Part shown: in pieces, positions 23,700-30,923 of the stretch
Position numbering within the stretch: the stretch's first letter is position 1
How the letters are laid out: every line of letters begins with the position of its first letter
Source: Anaerofilum sp.
GTDB taxonomy: Bacteria > Bacillota > Clostridia > Oscillospirales > Ruminococcaceae
Assembly: GCA_020024115.1 (NCBI GenBank)
Contig: JAHHUF010000005.1
Coordinates: 1-40,616 of the forward strand
Direction of reading: 5' to 3'
Length of the DNA stretch: 40,616 bases
Position numbers and translations under genes: made by a program
The notes under the pieces: model-generated
Told to the model about the DNA's origin: nothing
The model's input: the letters and a program-made list of their open reading frames with translations, nothing else
Database searches by the model: none

Positions 23700-25289
23700 T
23701 TATTCTTTCGCAAAAATGGTTTTACCTTCTTTTATGGTCTGCAAAACCTGAATATTGCGAATCTCATCTGGCTCAACCTTCAAGGGGTCATCGCTTAAAA
23801 CGACCAAATCAGCTTGCTTGCCCACAGCCAAACTTCCCTTATTCTGTTCTTCGGAATATTGATAAGCGGCATATAAAGTGACTGCTTTGAGTGCCTCCAA
23901 AGGAGAAATACATTCTTCTTTTCCCAAAACCACACCATCTTTTGTTGTTCTTTTGACCGCACACCAGACAGTTTCCAGCATATCAGGCATAATCACAGGT
24001 GCGTCCTGATGGAATGTAAAAGGCATTCCGATTTTTTGTGCTGTTCCTGCCATGCTGATTTCAGAAGCACGCTCCAAGCCAAAGTTTTGGATATGCACAT
24101 CGCCCCAATGCAGAATATGCGCAATGAAAAAGGATGGCATCATTCCAATTTTGTGGGCTCGTTTCAGTTGGTTTGCTGTGGTTAGCTGTGCATGCACAAT
24201 CACCGGCTTCAAGCTGCAAAGCAAGCTGTCTTCTTTTGCAACTTTTTCTGCGGCACAAATATACTGTTCAGCTGCGGCATCACCATTGCAATGTGCCAAA
24301 ATCTGTGTTTTATCTTTCACCACCACACGGATTGCCTGTTCCACCTGTTCATCAGTCATTGTGGGATACCCTCGGTATCCATCCTCTGCATTGAAATAAG
24401 GGTGCAGCATCCATGCAGTTTTTCCTTGAGGAGAACCATCCAAAAAGATTTTATATCCACCCAAACGGAAATGTCCCTGATATTTTCCGATATTATTGCT
24501 GAAGGTTTCTTTCATAAACTCTGCTTTAGTCAAATCGCCATATCCAACCACATCAAGCCACAGGCGATTTGTCTGCAAAAGCATCTGATAAAAGGGTGCC
24601 AACTCCTGCACCAACATTCCCTCTTGTACAGTGGTAATGCCATAGCTTGCATACATCTTTTGTGTCTTTTCAAAAATGTCCATCATTTCCTGAACAGAAG
24701 GCATAGGAACCTGCTTCAAATAGGTCAAAAAGGCGTTTTCTTCCATATAGCCGGTCACTTCGCCGTTTTTCTTTTCAATCATACCACCAACAGGTGCCTC
24801 TGTATCCATTGTTACACCAAACTTTTCCAATGCAGCGGTATTTAATACACCCATGTGTCCCGATTGATGCTGCATCAAGACAGGATTGTTGGGGGCAGCA
24901 CGGTCAAGCACTTCTTTGGTGGGGTGAGCTTTTTCTTTCAGATTATTGTGGTCATATCCTTGAGCAATCACAAATTTACCTGCCGGAATTTTTTGATTTT
25001 TGATATGCTGTGCAATCCGTTCTTCAATTTCCTCAAAGCTGACTGCCTCTCCCAAAGGAACCTGAACCATTGCATTTGCACAGCCCGAAAAATGGCTGTG
25101 TGCATCAATAAAAGCAGGCATCAGCAGCTTGTCGCCCAGTTCAACCTTTTCTGTATCTTGGTCAGCAAGGGCAAGCACCTGCTCTTTGCTTCCAATGGCT
25201 GCAATTTTTCCATCTTCCACCAACATTGCCTGTGCATACAAAGAGTCTTCCATTGTCAAAATATTTCCCAAATACAAGGTTTTTTTCAT
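23700..25289 (-). CDS. YtcJ-like metal-dependent amidohydrolase
   Basis: This 529-residue enzyme belongs to the amidohydrolase_3/YtcJ group of the amidohydrolase superfamily. The metal-binding HxH is DAHSHF near residue 62-67. Further signs are KIFLDGSPQGKTAWM, His in AHCNGDAA, His in VIVHAQLT and DAPV near residue 420. The C terminus GSLAVGKQADLVVLSDDPL is typical. The ATG at 25289 follows AAGGAGAA. The substrate is unknown; related proteins hydrolyse N-acyl amino acids or hydantoin-like rings. It leads the operon with proC and tetR. Confidence 0.9.
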   Translation of the reverse strand: MKKTLYLGNILTMEDSLYAQAMLVEDGKIAAIGSKEQVLALADQDTEKVELGDKLLMPAFIDAHSHFSGCANAMVQVPLGEAVSFEEIEERIAQHIKNQKIPAGKFVIAQGYDHNNLKEKAHPTKEVLDRAAPNNPVLMQHQSGHMGVLNTAALEKFGVTMDTEAPVGGMIEKKNGEVTGYMEENAFLTYLKQVPMPSVQEMMDIFEKTQKMYASYGITTVQEGMLVQELAPFYQMLLQTNRLWLDVVGYGDLTKAEFMKETFSNNIGKYQGHFRLGGYKIFLDGSPQGKTAWMLHPYFNAEDGYRGYPTMTDEQVEQAIRVVVKDKTQILAHCNGDAAAEQYICAAEKVAKEDSLLCSLKPVIVHAQLTTANQLKRAHKIGMMPSFFIAHILHWGDVHIQNFGLERASEISMAGTAQKIGMPFTFHQDAPVIMPDMLETVWCAVKRTTKDGVVLGKEECISPLEALKAVTLYAAYQYSEEQNKGSLAVGKQADLVVLSDDPLKVEPDEIRNIQVLQTIKEGKTIFAKE

Positions 25290-25343
25290 CGTTCTTCTCC
25301 TTTTCCATAAAATGGTGTAACTTTCTAGGTCTTTATGGTAAAA

Positions 25344-25368
25344 CACAGCCCCTAAGTAAGGGGCTGTG
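25344..25368 (-). terminator. Terminator of the ABC-F gene
   Basis: CACAGCCCC/GGGGCTGTG is a perfect 9-bp stem with a 7-nt loop, followed on the minus strand by TTTTACC. It separates the ABC-F gene from the amidohydrolase operon. Confidence 0.8.
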
Positions 25369-25390
25369 AGGTTCATTTTCTGATGGAAAT

Positions 25391-26992
25391 TCAACGAGAT
25401 GCTTTCCAATCCAAAAATTCTTCAAAACTTCCGCTATAATCCAAACAGCCGCTTTCGCCAGGCATTGGCAGTTCAATAATACGGTTTGCAACGGTATCAA
25501 TCAATTGGTGGTCATGGGTAGCCAGAAAAACATTGCCTTTGTATGCTTCCAGCCCATCGGTCAAAGCAGCAATACTTTCCAAATCCAAGTGGTCGGTAGG
25601 CTGGTCAAGCATCACCACATTTGCACTGTTCATCATCATACGGCTGAGCATACAGCGCACCTTTTCGCCACCGGACAGCACCTTTGCAGGCTTCAAAACA
25701 TCATCACCAGAGAACAGCATTCTTCCCAAAAATCCACGCAGATAGGTTTCGGATGGGTCAGGAGAATACTGACGCAACCATTCAATCAAATTCAGGTCAC
25801 AATCCTCAAAAAATGCGGTGTTATCTTTGGGGAAATAGCTTTGGGTGGTGGACACGCCCCATTTAAAGCTGCCTTCATCCGGTTCCATTTCACCAGCCAA
25901 AATCTGCATCAAAGCGGTTTGTCCCACTTCGTTTTCGCCCACAAAAGCAATTTTGTCGAATTTGTTTGCAGTAAAGGTGACTTTATCCAGCACCTTGACT
26001 CCATCAATGGTCTTGCTGATTTCTTCCACAAACAAAATATCCTTACCTGCTTCCCGTTCAGGGCTAAACTGTACAAAAGGATATTTACGGCTGGATGCCG
26101 GCATATCCTCCAACTGAATGGAATCCAAAATCTTTTTACGGCTGGTAGCCTGTTTCGACTTAGATTTATTTGCAGAGAATCGCTGGATAAAGGATTGCAG
26201 TTCCTTAATTTTTTCTTCTTTTTTCTTATTTTGGTTGCGAATCAACTGCTGCATCAAACGGGAAGAATCGTACCAGAAATCGTAGTTGCCCGCATAGAGT
26301 TTCACCTTACCATAGTCAATATCAACTGTATGGGTACAAACCGCATTGAGGAAGTGGCGGTCATGGCTTACTACGATAACAGTTCCGTCATAGTCCATCA
26401 AAAAGTCCTCAAGCCATGTAATGCTGGGCAAATCCAAACCATTGGTTGGCTCGTCCATCAGAATAACATTCGGGTGTCCAAACAATGTTTTTGCCAGCAG
26501 CACCTTCACTTTTCCTTTTCCGTCCAAAGCTGCCATAGAACCATAGTGGTCAAAGCCGGTCAAGCCCAAGCCATTCAGCAGTTGTGCTGCATCGCTTTCT
26601 GCTTCCCAGCCGCCCATCTCTGCAAACTCACCTTCCAGCTCAGCGGCACGCTCGCCATCCGCCTCTGAAAAATCCTCTTTGTTGTAAAGTTTATCTTTCT
26701 CTTTCATAATGGAGTAGAGTTTTGGGTTGCCCATCAAAACGGTTTCCATGACGGTATAGTCATCATATTTAAAATGGTCTTGTTCCAAAACACTCATACG
26801 GCTGTTTGGTTTCAGGCTTACATTACCGGTGGTTGGCTCCAATTGACCTGACAAAATTTTCAGCAAGGTAGATTTTCCGGCACCATTGGCACCAATGATA
26901 CCATAGCAATTGCCCTCAGTAAATTTCAAATCTACATGTTTGTACAAAGTTGAACCTGCAAATTGCAGGCTTACATCAGATACAGTCAGCAC
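25391..26992 (-). CDS. ABC-F ATPase (YbiT/YkpA-like), site 2 degenerate
   Basis: ABC-F proteins act on the ribosomal E site and relieve stalled translation. The GTG at 26992 is 8 nt after AGGAG and gives MLTVSDVSLQF, the YbiT-type N terminus (533 aa); an ATG nine codons upstream lacks a ribosome site. NBD1 has a normal Walker A (GANGAGKS, 34-41) and Walker B (MDEPT, Glu181) but its signature reads LDGKG (156-160). NBD2 has Walker A GENEVGQT (352-359, Lys replaced by Gln358), Walker B LDQPT (Glu replaced by Gln464) and a normal signature LSGGE (439-443). In the head-to-tail dimer this leaves site 1 canonical and all three parts of site 2 altered. The linker (about 240-300) is basic and helical. 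Confidence 0.92.
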   Translation of the reverse strand: MLTVSDVSLQFAGSTLYKHVDLKFTEGNCYGIIGANGAGKSTLLKILSGQLEPTTGNVSLKPNSRMSVLEQDHFKYDDYTVMETVLMGNPKLYSIMKEKDKLYNKEDFSEADGERAAELEGEFAEMGGWEAESDAAQLLNGLGLTGFDHYGSMAALDGKGKVKVLLAKTLFGHPNVILMDEPTNGLDLPSITWLEDFLMDYDGTVIVVSHDRHFLNAVCTHTVDIDYGKVKLYAGNYDFWYDSSRLMQQLIRNQNKKKEEKIKELQSFIQRFSANKSKSKQATSRKKILDSIQLEDMPASSRKYPFVQFSPEREAGKDILFVEEISKTIDGVKVLDKVTFTANKFDKIAFVGENEVGQTALMQILAGEMEPDEGSFKWGVSTTQSYFPKDNTAFFEDCDLNLIEWLRQYSPDPSETYLRGFLGRMLFSGDDVLKPAKVLSGGEKVRCMLSRMMMNSANVVMLDQPTDHLDLESIAALTDGLEAYKGNVFLATHDHQLIDTVANRIIELPMPGESGCLDYSGSFEEFLDWKASR

Positions 26993-27020
26993 AGTTTTTT
27001 CTCCTTTTTCAATGAGCATC

Positions 27021-27039
27021 GGGCAATTGTTGACTGCCC
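27021..27039 (-). other. Leader hairpin of the ABC-F gene
   Basis: GGGCA (27021-27025) pairs with TGCCC (27035-27039) in the leader between the promoter and the ribosome binding site. It may tune translation. It also sits directly before the unlikely upstream ATG. Confidence 0.4.
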
Positions 27040-27066
27040 AAACGATTATTTTATATTTCTTTCAAT

Positions 27067-27095
27067 AGTATAGCATGGAAATGTGAAGTTTTCCA
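27067..27095 (-). promoter_or_regulatory. Promoter of the ABC-F gene
   Basis: On the minus strand TGGAAA (27095-27090) and TATACT (27072-27067) are 17 bp apart, about 75 bp ahead of the GTG start. Confidence 0.6.
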
Positions 27096-27126
27096 GAACT
27101 ACGCCTAATTTATTGAAAACTCTTTC

Positions 27127-27155
27127 TTGACCCTTTGTTGGAATCATCGTACAAT
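27127..27155 (+). promoter_or_regulatory. Promoter of metY-metA
   Basis: TTGACC (27127-27132) and TACAAT (27150-27155) are exactly 17 bp apart on the plus strand, about 80 bp before the metY start. The short leader shows no SAM riboswitch or T-box; the imperfect repeat ATATGATGTTGCA/ATATGATTGCATA (about 27185-27220) could be an operator. Confidence 0.7.
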
Positions 27156-27233
27156 AAAAGGAAATATTGCAAAATTTTCCGATATATGATGTTGCAGCAA
27201 AAATATGATTGCATATTAAGGGGGATATTATAA

Positions 27234-28514
27234 ATGAAACTATCATTTAATAGTGCCTGTGTGCACGGCACCTATCGTGCACAATCTGGTGAACCGCAGG
27301 AGTTGCCCATTGCACAAAGCACTACTTATCGGTATTACAACACTGCCGATGTTGCCGCTTTGTTTGATTTGCAAAGTGACAGCCATATGTATACCCGCAT
27401 TTCCAATCCCACCGTTGCAGCTCTGGAGGGCAAAATGAATTTGCTGGAAGGCGGTGTCGCAGCCGTTGCCACTTCCAGCGGACAATCCGCCACTTTGATG
27501 GCATTGCTAAATATCTGTCAGGCAGGCGACCACATTCTGGCATCCTCTAACATTTACGGTGGCAGCCACAACCTGATTGCAGTCAGCTTTGAAAAGCTGG
27601 GAATTTCCCACACCTTAGTCAACCCCGATTGCTCACTGGAAGAAATTCTTGCAGCAGCAACCCCCAACACAAAGGTTCTGTTTGCAGAAAGCCTTGCAAA
27701 CCCTGCATTGACAATTTTGGATTTTGAAAAATGGTCAATTGCTGCAAAAAAGCTGGGTGTTCCACTCATTGTTGACAACACTCTGGCAACCCCTTATTGC
27801 TGCCATCCACTGGAACTGGGTGCAGATATTGTGGTACATTCCACCACCAAATATTCCGATGGACACGCTACCAGTGTAGGTGGAATTGTCATTGATGGTG
27901 GTACATTTGATTGGGAAGCCTCTGGAAAATACTCACAATTGACCCAACCCGACGAAAGCTATCATGGTTTGGTGTATACTCAGGCCTTTGGCAAAGCAGC
28001 CTTTGCCGTCAAACTTCGCAGCCAGCTTTTGCGTGATTTTGGTGCAGTGATGGCACCGCAAAACGCATGGCTCACTCATTTAGGATTGGAAACTTTACAT
28101 CTGCGTATGCAGCGTCATTGCGAAAATGCTCTTGCACTTGCAGCGTATTTGCAGCAAAGCCCCTATGTGCAATGGGTCAACTATCCCGGTTTGGATGGTA
28201 ACACTTATCATGCACTTGCAGAAAAATATATGCCAAAGGGCTGTGGCGGAGTGCTGACCTTTGGAGTAAAAGGCGGTTTAGAAACTGGCATGAAGTTTAT
28301 TGAAAATCTGGAAATGACCAGCCTTGTGGTTCATGTTGGAGATTTGCGTACCAGTGTTCTGCATCCATCCTCTACCACCCATCGCCAGCTAAGCGAAACA
28401 GAGCAAGTTGCCGCAGGGATTCGTCCCGAGCTGATTCGTGTTTCGGTTGGTATTGAAGAAATCAGAGATATTATTGCGGACTTTGAACAGGCATTGCAAA
28501 AATCCTGCAAATAA
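27234..28514 (+). CDS. metY: O-acetylhomoserine aminocarboxypropyltransferase
   Basis: This PLP enzyme makes homocysteine directly from O-acetylhomoserine and sulfide (426 aa). It is of the Cys/Met-metabolism PLP family. The PLP lysine is Lys206 in HSTTKYSDGHA, and YTRISNPTVAALE (53-65) with SSGQSATLMAL (81-91) are phosphate-binding segments. The long C-terminal end with HVGDLRTSVLHPSSTTHRQL is characteristic. ATG after AGGGGGA. It is co-directional with metA 70 bp downstream, so the two form a short methionine pathway. Confidence 0.93.
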   Translation: MKLSFNSACVHGTYRAQSGEPQELPIAQSTTYRYYNTADVAALFDLQSDSHMYTRISNPTVAALEGKMNLLEGGVAAVATSSGQSATLMALLNICQAGDHILASSNIYGGSHNLIAVSFEKLGISHTLVNPDCSLEEILAAATPNTKVLFAESLANPALTILDFEKWSIAAKKLGVPLIVDNTLATPYCCHPLELGADIVVHSTTKYSDGHATSVGGIVIDGGTFDWEASGKYSQLTQPDESYHGLVYTQAFGKAAFAVKLRSQLLRDFGAVMAPQNAWLTHLGLETLHLRMQRHCENALALAAYLQQSPYVQWVNYPGLDGNTYHALAEKYMPKGCGGVLTFGVKGGLETGMKFIENLEMTSLVVHVGDLRTSVLHPSSTTHRQLSETEQVAAGIRPELIRVSVGIEEIRDIIADFEQALQKSCK

Positions 28515-28526
28515 TTCTGCCTGCCG

Positions 28527-28550
28527 CCTCCCCGCATTGATGTGGGGAGG
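28527..28550 (+). other. Hairpin in the metY-metA spacer
   Basis: CCTCCCCGCA pairs with TGTGGGGAGG (10 pairs including one G-U) around TTGA. No T-run follows. It may reduce or protect message between the two genes. Confidence 0.45.
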
Positions 28551-28584
28551 TCTTGCTATGGAATGAAAGGAGTATTGTATTGTC

Positions 28585-29523
28585 ATGCCCATTATTCTTC
28601 CTCAAAATCTTCCTGCTGCCGAGGCACTGGAGCAGGAAAACATTTTTGTCATGCCCGAAACCAGAGCCCTCAGCCAAAATATTCGCCCATTGCGAATTGT
28701 AGTTGTGAATCTGATGCCCACCAAAATTGCCACCGAAACCCAGCTTGCACGGCTTTTGGCAAACACTCCTTTGCAGGTAGAGCTTACATTTGTGCATACA
28801 GGCAGTCATATTTCCAAAAACACACCCCAAAGCCATCTCAACGCTTTTTACACCACCTTTGAAAGCATTCGCCGGCAAAGATTTGATGGAATGATTATCA
28901 CAGGTGCCCCTGTGGAGCAGATTCTCTTTGAACAAGTAGACTATTGGGATGAGCTGTGTGAAATTATGGAATTTTCCAAAACAAATGTCTGGTCAACCCT
29001 TCATGTTTGCTGGGGGGCGCAGGCGGGGCTTTACTATCATTTTGGCATCGACAAACAACCTCTTTCCCAAAAAATGTTCGGTGTTTTTCCGCACCATGTT
29101 TTGCGTTCTTCCATTCCGTTGGTGCGTGGGTTTGACGAAGTATTTTTTGCTCCCCATTCTCGGCACACAGGCATTTGCGAGCAACAAGCTGCTTCTTGTT
29201 CTGCTTTGCGGATTTTGGCAAAAAGCGAACAAGCGGGGTCATTTTTGCTTTCTACTGATTCCGGCAGACAAATTTTTGTTACAGGGCATCCGGAATATGA
29301 TAAACTCACTTTGGATGGTGAATACCGTCGTGATTTACAGAAAGGTATTCCCATAGAAATACCCCAAAATTACTATATTGACAACAACCCCGAAAAAGGC
29401 ATCAATTTTTGTTGGCGCAGCCATGCACACTTGCTGTATAGCAATTGGCTCAACTATTATGTCTACCAGCAAACCCCTTATGATTTAGAGTCAAACGCTT
29501 TTTTCAATCATTCAATTCCCTAA
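28585..29523 (+). CDS. metA: Homoserine O-acetyltransferase (MetA family, Glu111)
   Basis: MetA acylates homoserine to start methionine synthesis (312 aa). The catalytic Cys142 is in HVCWGAQAG and the His and Glu of the active site are in TGHPEYD. Residue 111 is Glu (TGAPVE). Work on the Bacillus cereus enzyme showed that Glu here favours acetyl-CoA whereas Gly favours succinyl-CoA, so this is predicted to be an acetyltransferase despite metA names that imply succinyl. This fits the neighbouring metY. The start has AAAGGAG 12 nt away, a long spacing, but the N terminus MPIILPQNLPA is typical. Confidence 0.93.
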   Translation: MPIILPQNLPAAEALEQENIFVMPETRALSQNIRPLRIVVVNLMPTKIATETQLARLLANTPLQVELTFVHTGSHISKNTPQSHLNAFYTTFESIRRQRFDGMIITGAPVEQILFEQVDYWDELCEIMEFSKTNVWSTLHVCWGAQAGLYYHFGIDKQPLSQKMFGVFPHHVLRSSIPLVRGFDEVFFAPHSRHTGICEQQAASCSALRILAKSEQAGSFLLSTDSGRQIFVTGHPEYDKLTLDGEYRRDLQKGIPIEIPQNYYIDNNPEKGINFCWRSHAHLLYSNWLNYYVYQQTPYDLESNAFFNHSIP

Positions 29524-29538
29524 GATATAGCAGCTATT

Positions 29539-29570
29539 TTTTCAACAAAAAATGTAAAAATTGTTGAAAA
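29539..29570 (+). other. Hairpin after metA
   Basis: TTTTCAACAA (29539-29548) pairs perfectly with TTGTTGAAAA (29561-29570). It lies just after the metA stop and lacks a T-run, so it is not an obvious terminator. A similar TTTTTCAACAAAAATG sequence recurs near 29941, upstream of the AraC gene. Confidence 0.4.
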
Positions 29571-29591
29571 CCGGGTTTTATGTTCAATCAA

Positions 29592-29676
29592 TTTGAATGG
29601 TGTGAGTATTCAAATGTATTTTATCAATTTATACGATAAGGAGTAGTAAAACAATGGACAAAACCACTTGATTAAA
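29592..29676 (+). other. Mini ORF (MDKTT) with ribosome site in the metA-araC spacer
   Basis: AAGGAG is followed by an ATG at 29654 and five codons (MDKTT) before TGA. A promoter-like TTGAAT and TATTTT, 18 bp apart, lies ahead. A strong terminator follows at 29702. It looks like a small transcribed leader or a decayed gene; I cannot assign a function. Confidence 0.3.
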
Positions 29677-29701
29677 CATATAGCTTTATGAAGAAAGAAT
29701 C

Positions 29702-29743
29702 AAAAGGTGTTTGGAAAAAACTTATCCAAACACCTTTTTTCTT
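29702..29743 (+). terminator. Terminator downstream of metA
   Basis: AAAGGTGTTTGGA pairs with TCCAAACACCTTT (13 bp), followed by TTTCTTTTT. It ends the metY-metA transcript or the mini unit before it. Confidence 0.9.
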
Positions 29744-30036
29744 TTTAAGCAAAAGTATTTTTAAATAATTTTCAAAATCAAATAGCCTTTTTATGATTTT
29801 CTAGGACAAATTAACCTTTCTTTTAGAAAGATTAACTAAAAACATAAATTTTATCCATTTTTAATGATATATACTCTAGAAAACAAGCCGAAAATATGAT
29901 ATATTGACTTATAAATTATATATATTGAATTCATCATCTATTTTTCAACAAAAATGCAGTATAAAAAATGATATGATTAATCACTGAAGGCTTTGATGTT
30001 TTAAAGATTTTTAATATATTTAAAAGGAAAACAATT
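29744..30036. other. AT-rich spacer ahead of the AraC regulator
   Basis: About 290 bp without a coding region. TTGACT near 29904 and TATAAA near 29960 are promoter-like pieces but no well-spaced pair stands out. The ribosome site AAAAGGAAAA precedes the AraC gene. Confidence 0.4.
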
Positions 30037-30876
30037 ATGTTTCAAGTTTTTGATTTACACAATTCATCAAATGCACCTAGTTCTTTTCAGCTTTTATATG
30101 CTTGTCTTGCTCGCTTTGAGCATGATTGGAACAGCAACCGCCATTCCCATGAGTGTGCAGAGATTTTCTTTTGTATTCAAGGCAAAGGTGATTTTTGGGT
30201 GCGCAACACTGCAATTCCTGTTCAAACCAACGATTTTGTCATCATTCCTCCGTTTACTGAGCACACCGAACACAGCAGCCTTGATGCTCCATTGGAGTAC
30301 ATTTCGCTTGGCATTTCCGGCATTGATATTTTGTTTGACAATCTTTCTTGCGGTTATTATCAAGGCAACTTTTCCAGTTCTGAAATGTTGATATTAACAT
30401 TACTGTCCACCTTAATTCGTGAACTGGAAGAAAAATCCAAATCCTATGATATTGTGTGTTATAATATTCTCAATATTTTGTTGATTCAACTCAACCGCCT
30501 TTCTCCCATTCAAACCAAACCATCTGACCCTGCATCCGCTTTGCCAGGTGCTGCGGTTGACCACAATATTTTTTGGGTAAAGCAGTATATAGATGACAAC
30601 TTCACCAAAGAAATCAATCTTGACATGCTTGCATCCAAAATCAACCTCAGCAAATTCAATCTTGTCCGCAAATTCAAGCATACTTATGGCACCAGCCCCA
30701 TCAACTATATGCTGAAAAGAAAATTTGACGAAGCAAAATTTCTGCTGCAAACAACCGAAAGCTCTATCAAGCAAATTTCAGAGTCATTGGGCTTTAGTTC
30801 TGCCAGCTATTTTGCACAGTCTTTTCAAAAGCATGAGGGAATCTCCCCTTCCGAATACCGCAATTCCTGCAAATAA
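30037..30876 (+). CDS. AraC family transcriptional regulator
   Basis: This 279-residue regulator has an N-terminal cupin sensor (about 30-140; NRHSHECAEIFFCIQGKGDF) and a C-terminal pair of helix-turn-helix motifs (about 180-278; LDMLASKINLSKFNLVRKFK and IKQISESLGFSSASYFAQSF, ending GISPSEYRNSCK). Cupin AraC proteins of this type usually sense sugars or small metabolites. It is alone in its transcript; the target and ligand are unknown. Codon use is AT-rich. Confidence 0.9.
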   Translation: MFQVFDLHNSSNAPSSFQLLYACLARFEHDWNSNRHSHECAEIFFCIQGKGDFWVRNTAIPVQTNDFVIIPPFTEHTEHSSLDAPLEYISLGISGIDILFDNLSCGYYQGNFSSSEMLILTLLSTLIRELEEKSKSYDIVCYNILNILLIQLNRLSPIQTKPSDPASALPGAAVDHNIFWVKQYIDDNFTKEINLDMLASKINLSKFNLVRKFKHTYGTSPINYMLKRKFDEAKFLLQTTESSIKQISESLGFSSASYFAQSFQKHEGISPSEYRNSCK

Positions 30877-30883
30877 TTTCACC

Positions 30884-30923
30884 AAAAAAGATGCACCCCC
30901 ACAAAAAAGGGGGCATCTTTTTA
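30884..30923. terminator. Bidirectional terminator (araC and GTPase-NYN gene)
   Basis: GATGC-(A)-CCCC pairs with GGGG-GCATC with flanking A and T runs, so it works in both directions. On the minus strand it overlaps the stop of the GTPase gene by three bases. Confidence 0.8.

Noticed and set aside
27020..27233. SAM riboswitch or T-box before metY
   Set aside because: The leader after the promoter is too short and lacks the conserved pieces of either element.
29689..29770. Short ORF MKKESKGVW... after the mini unit
   Set aside because: It runs straight through the terminator stem and has no ribosome site.
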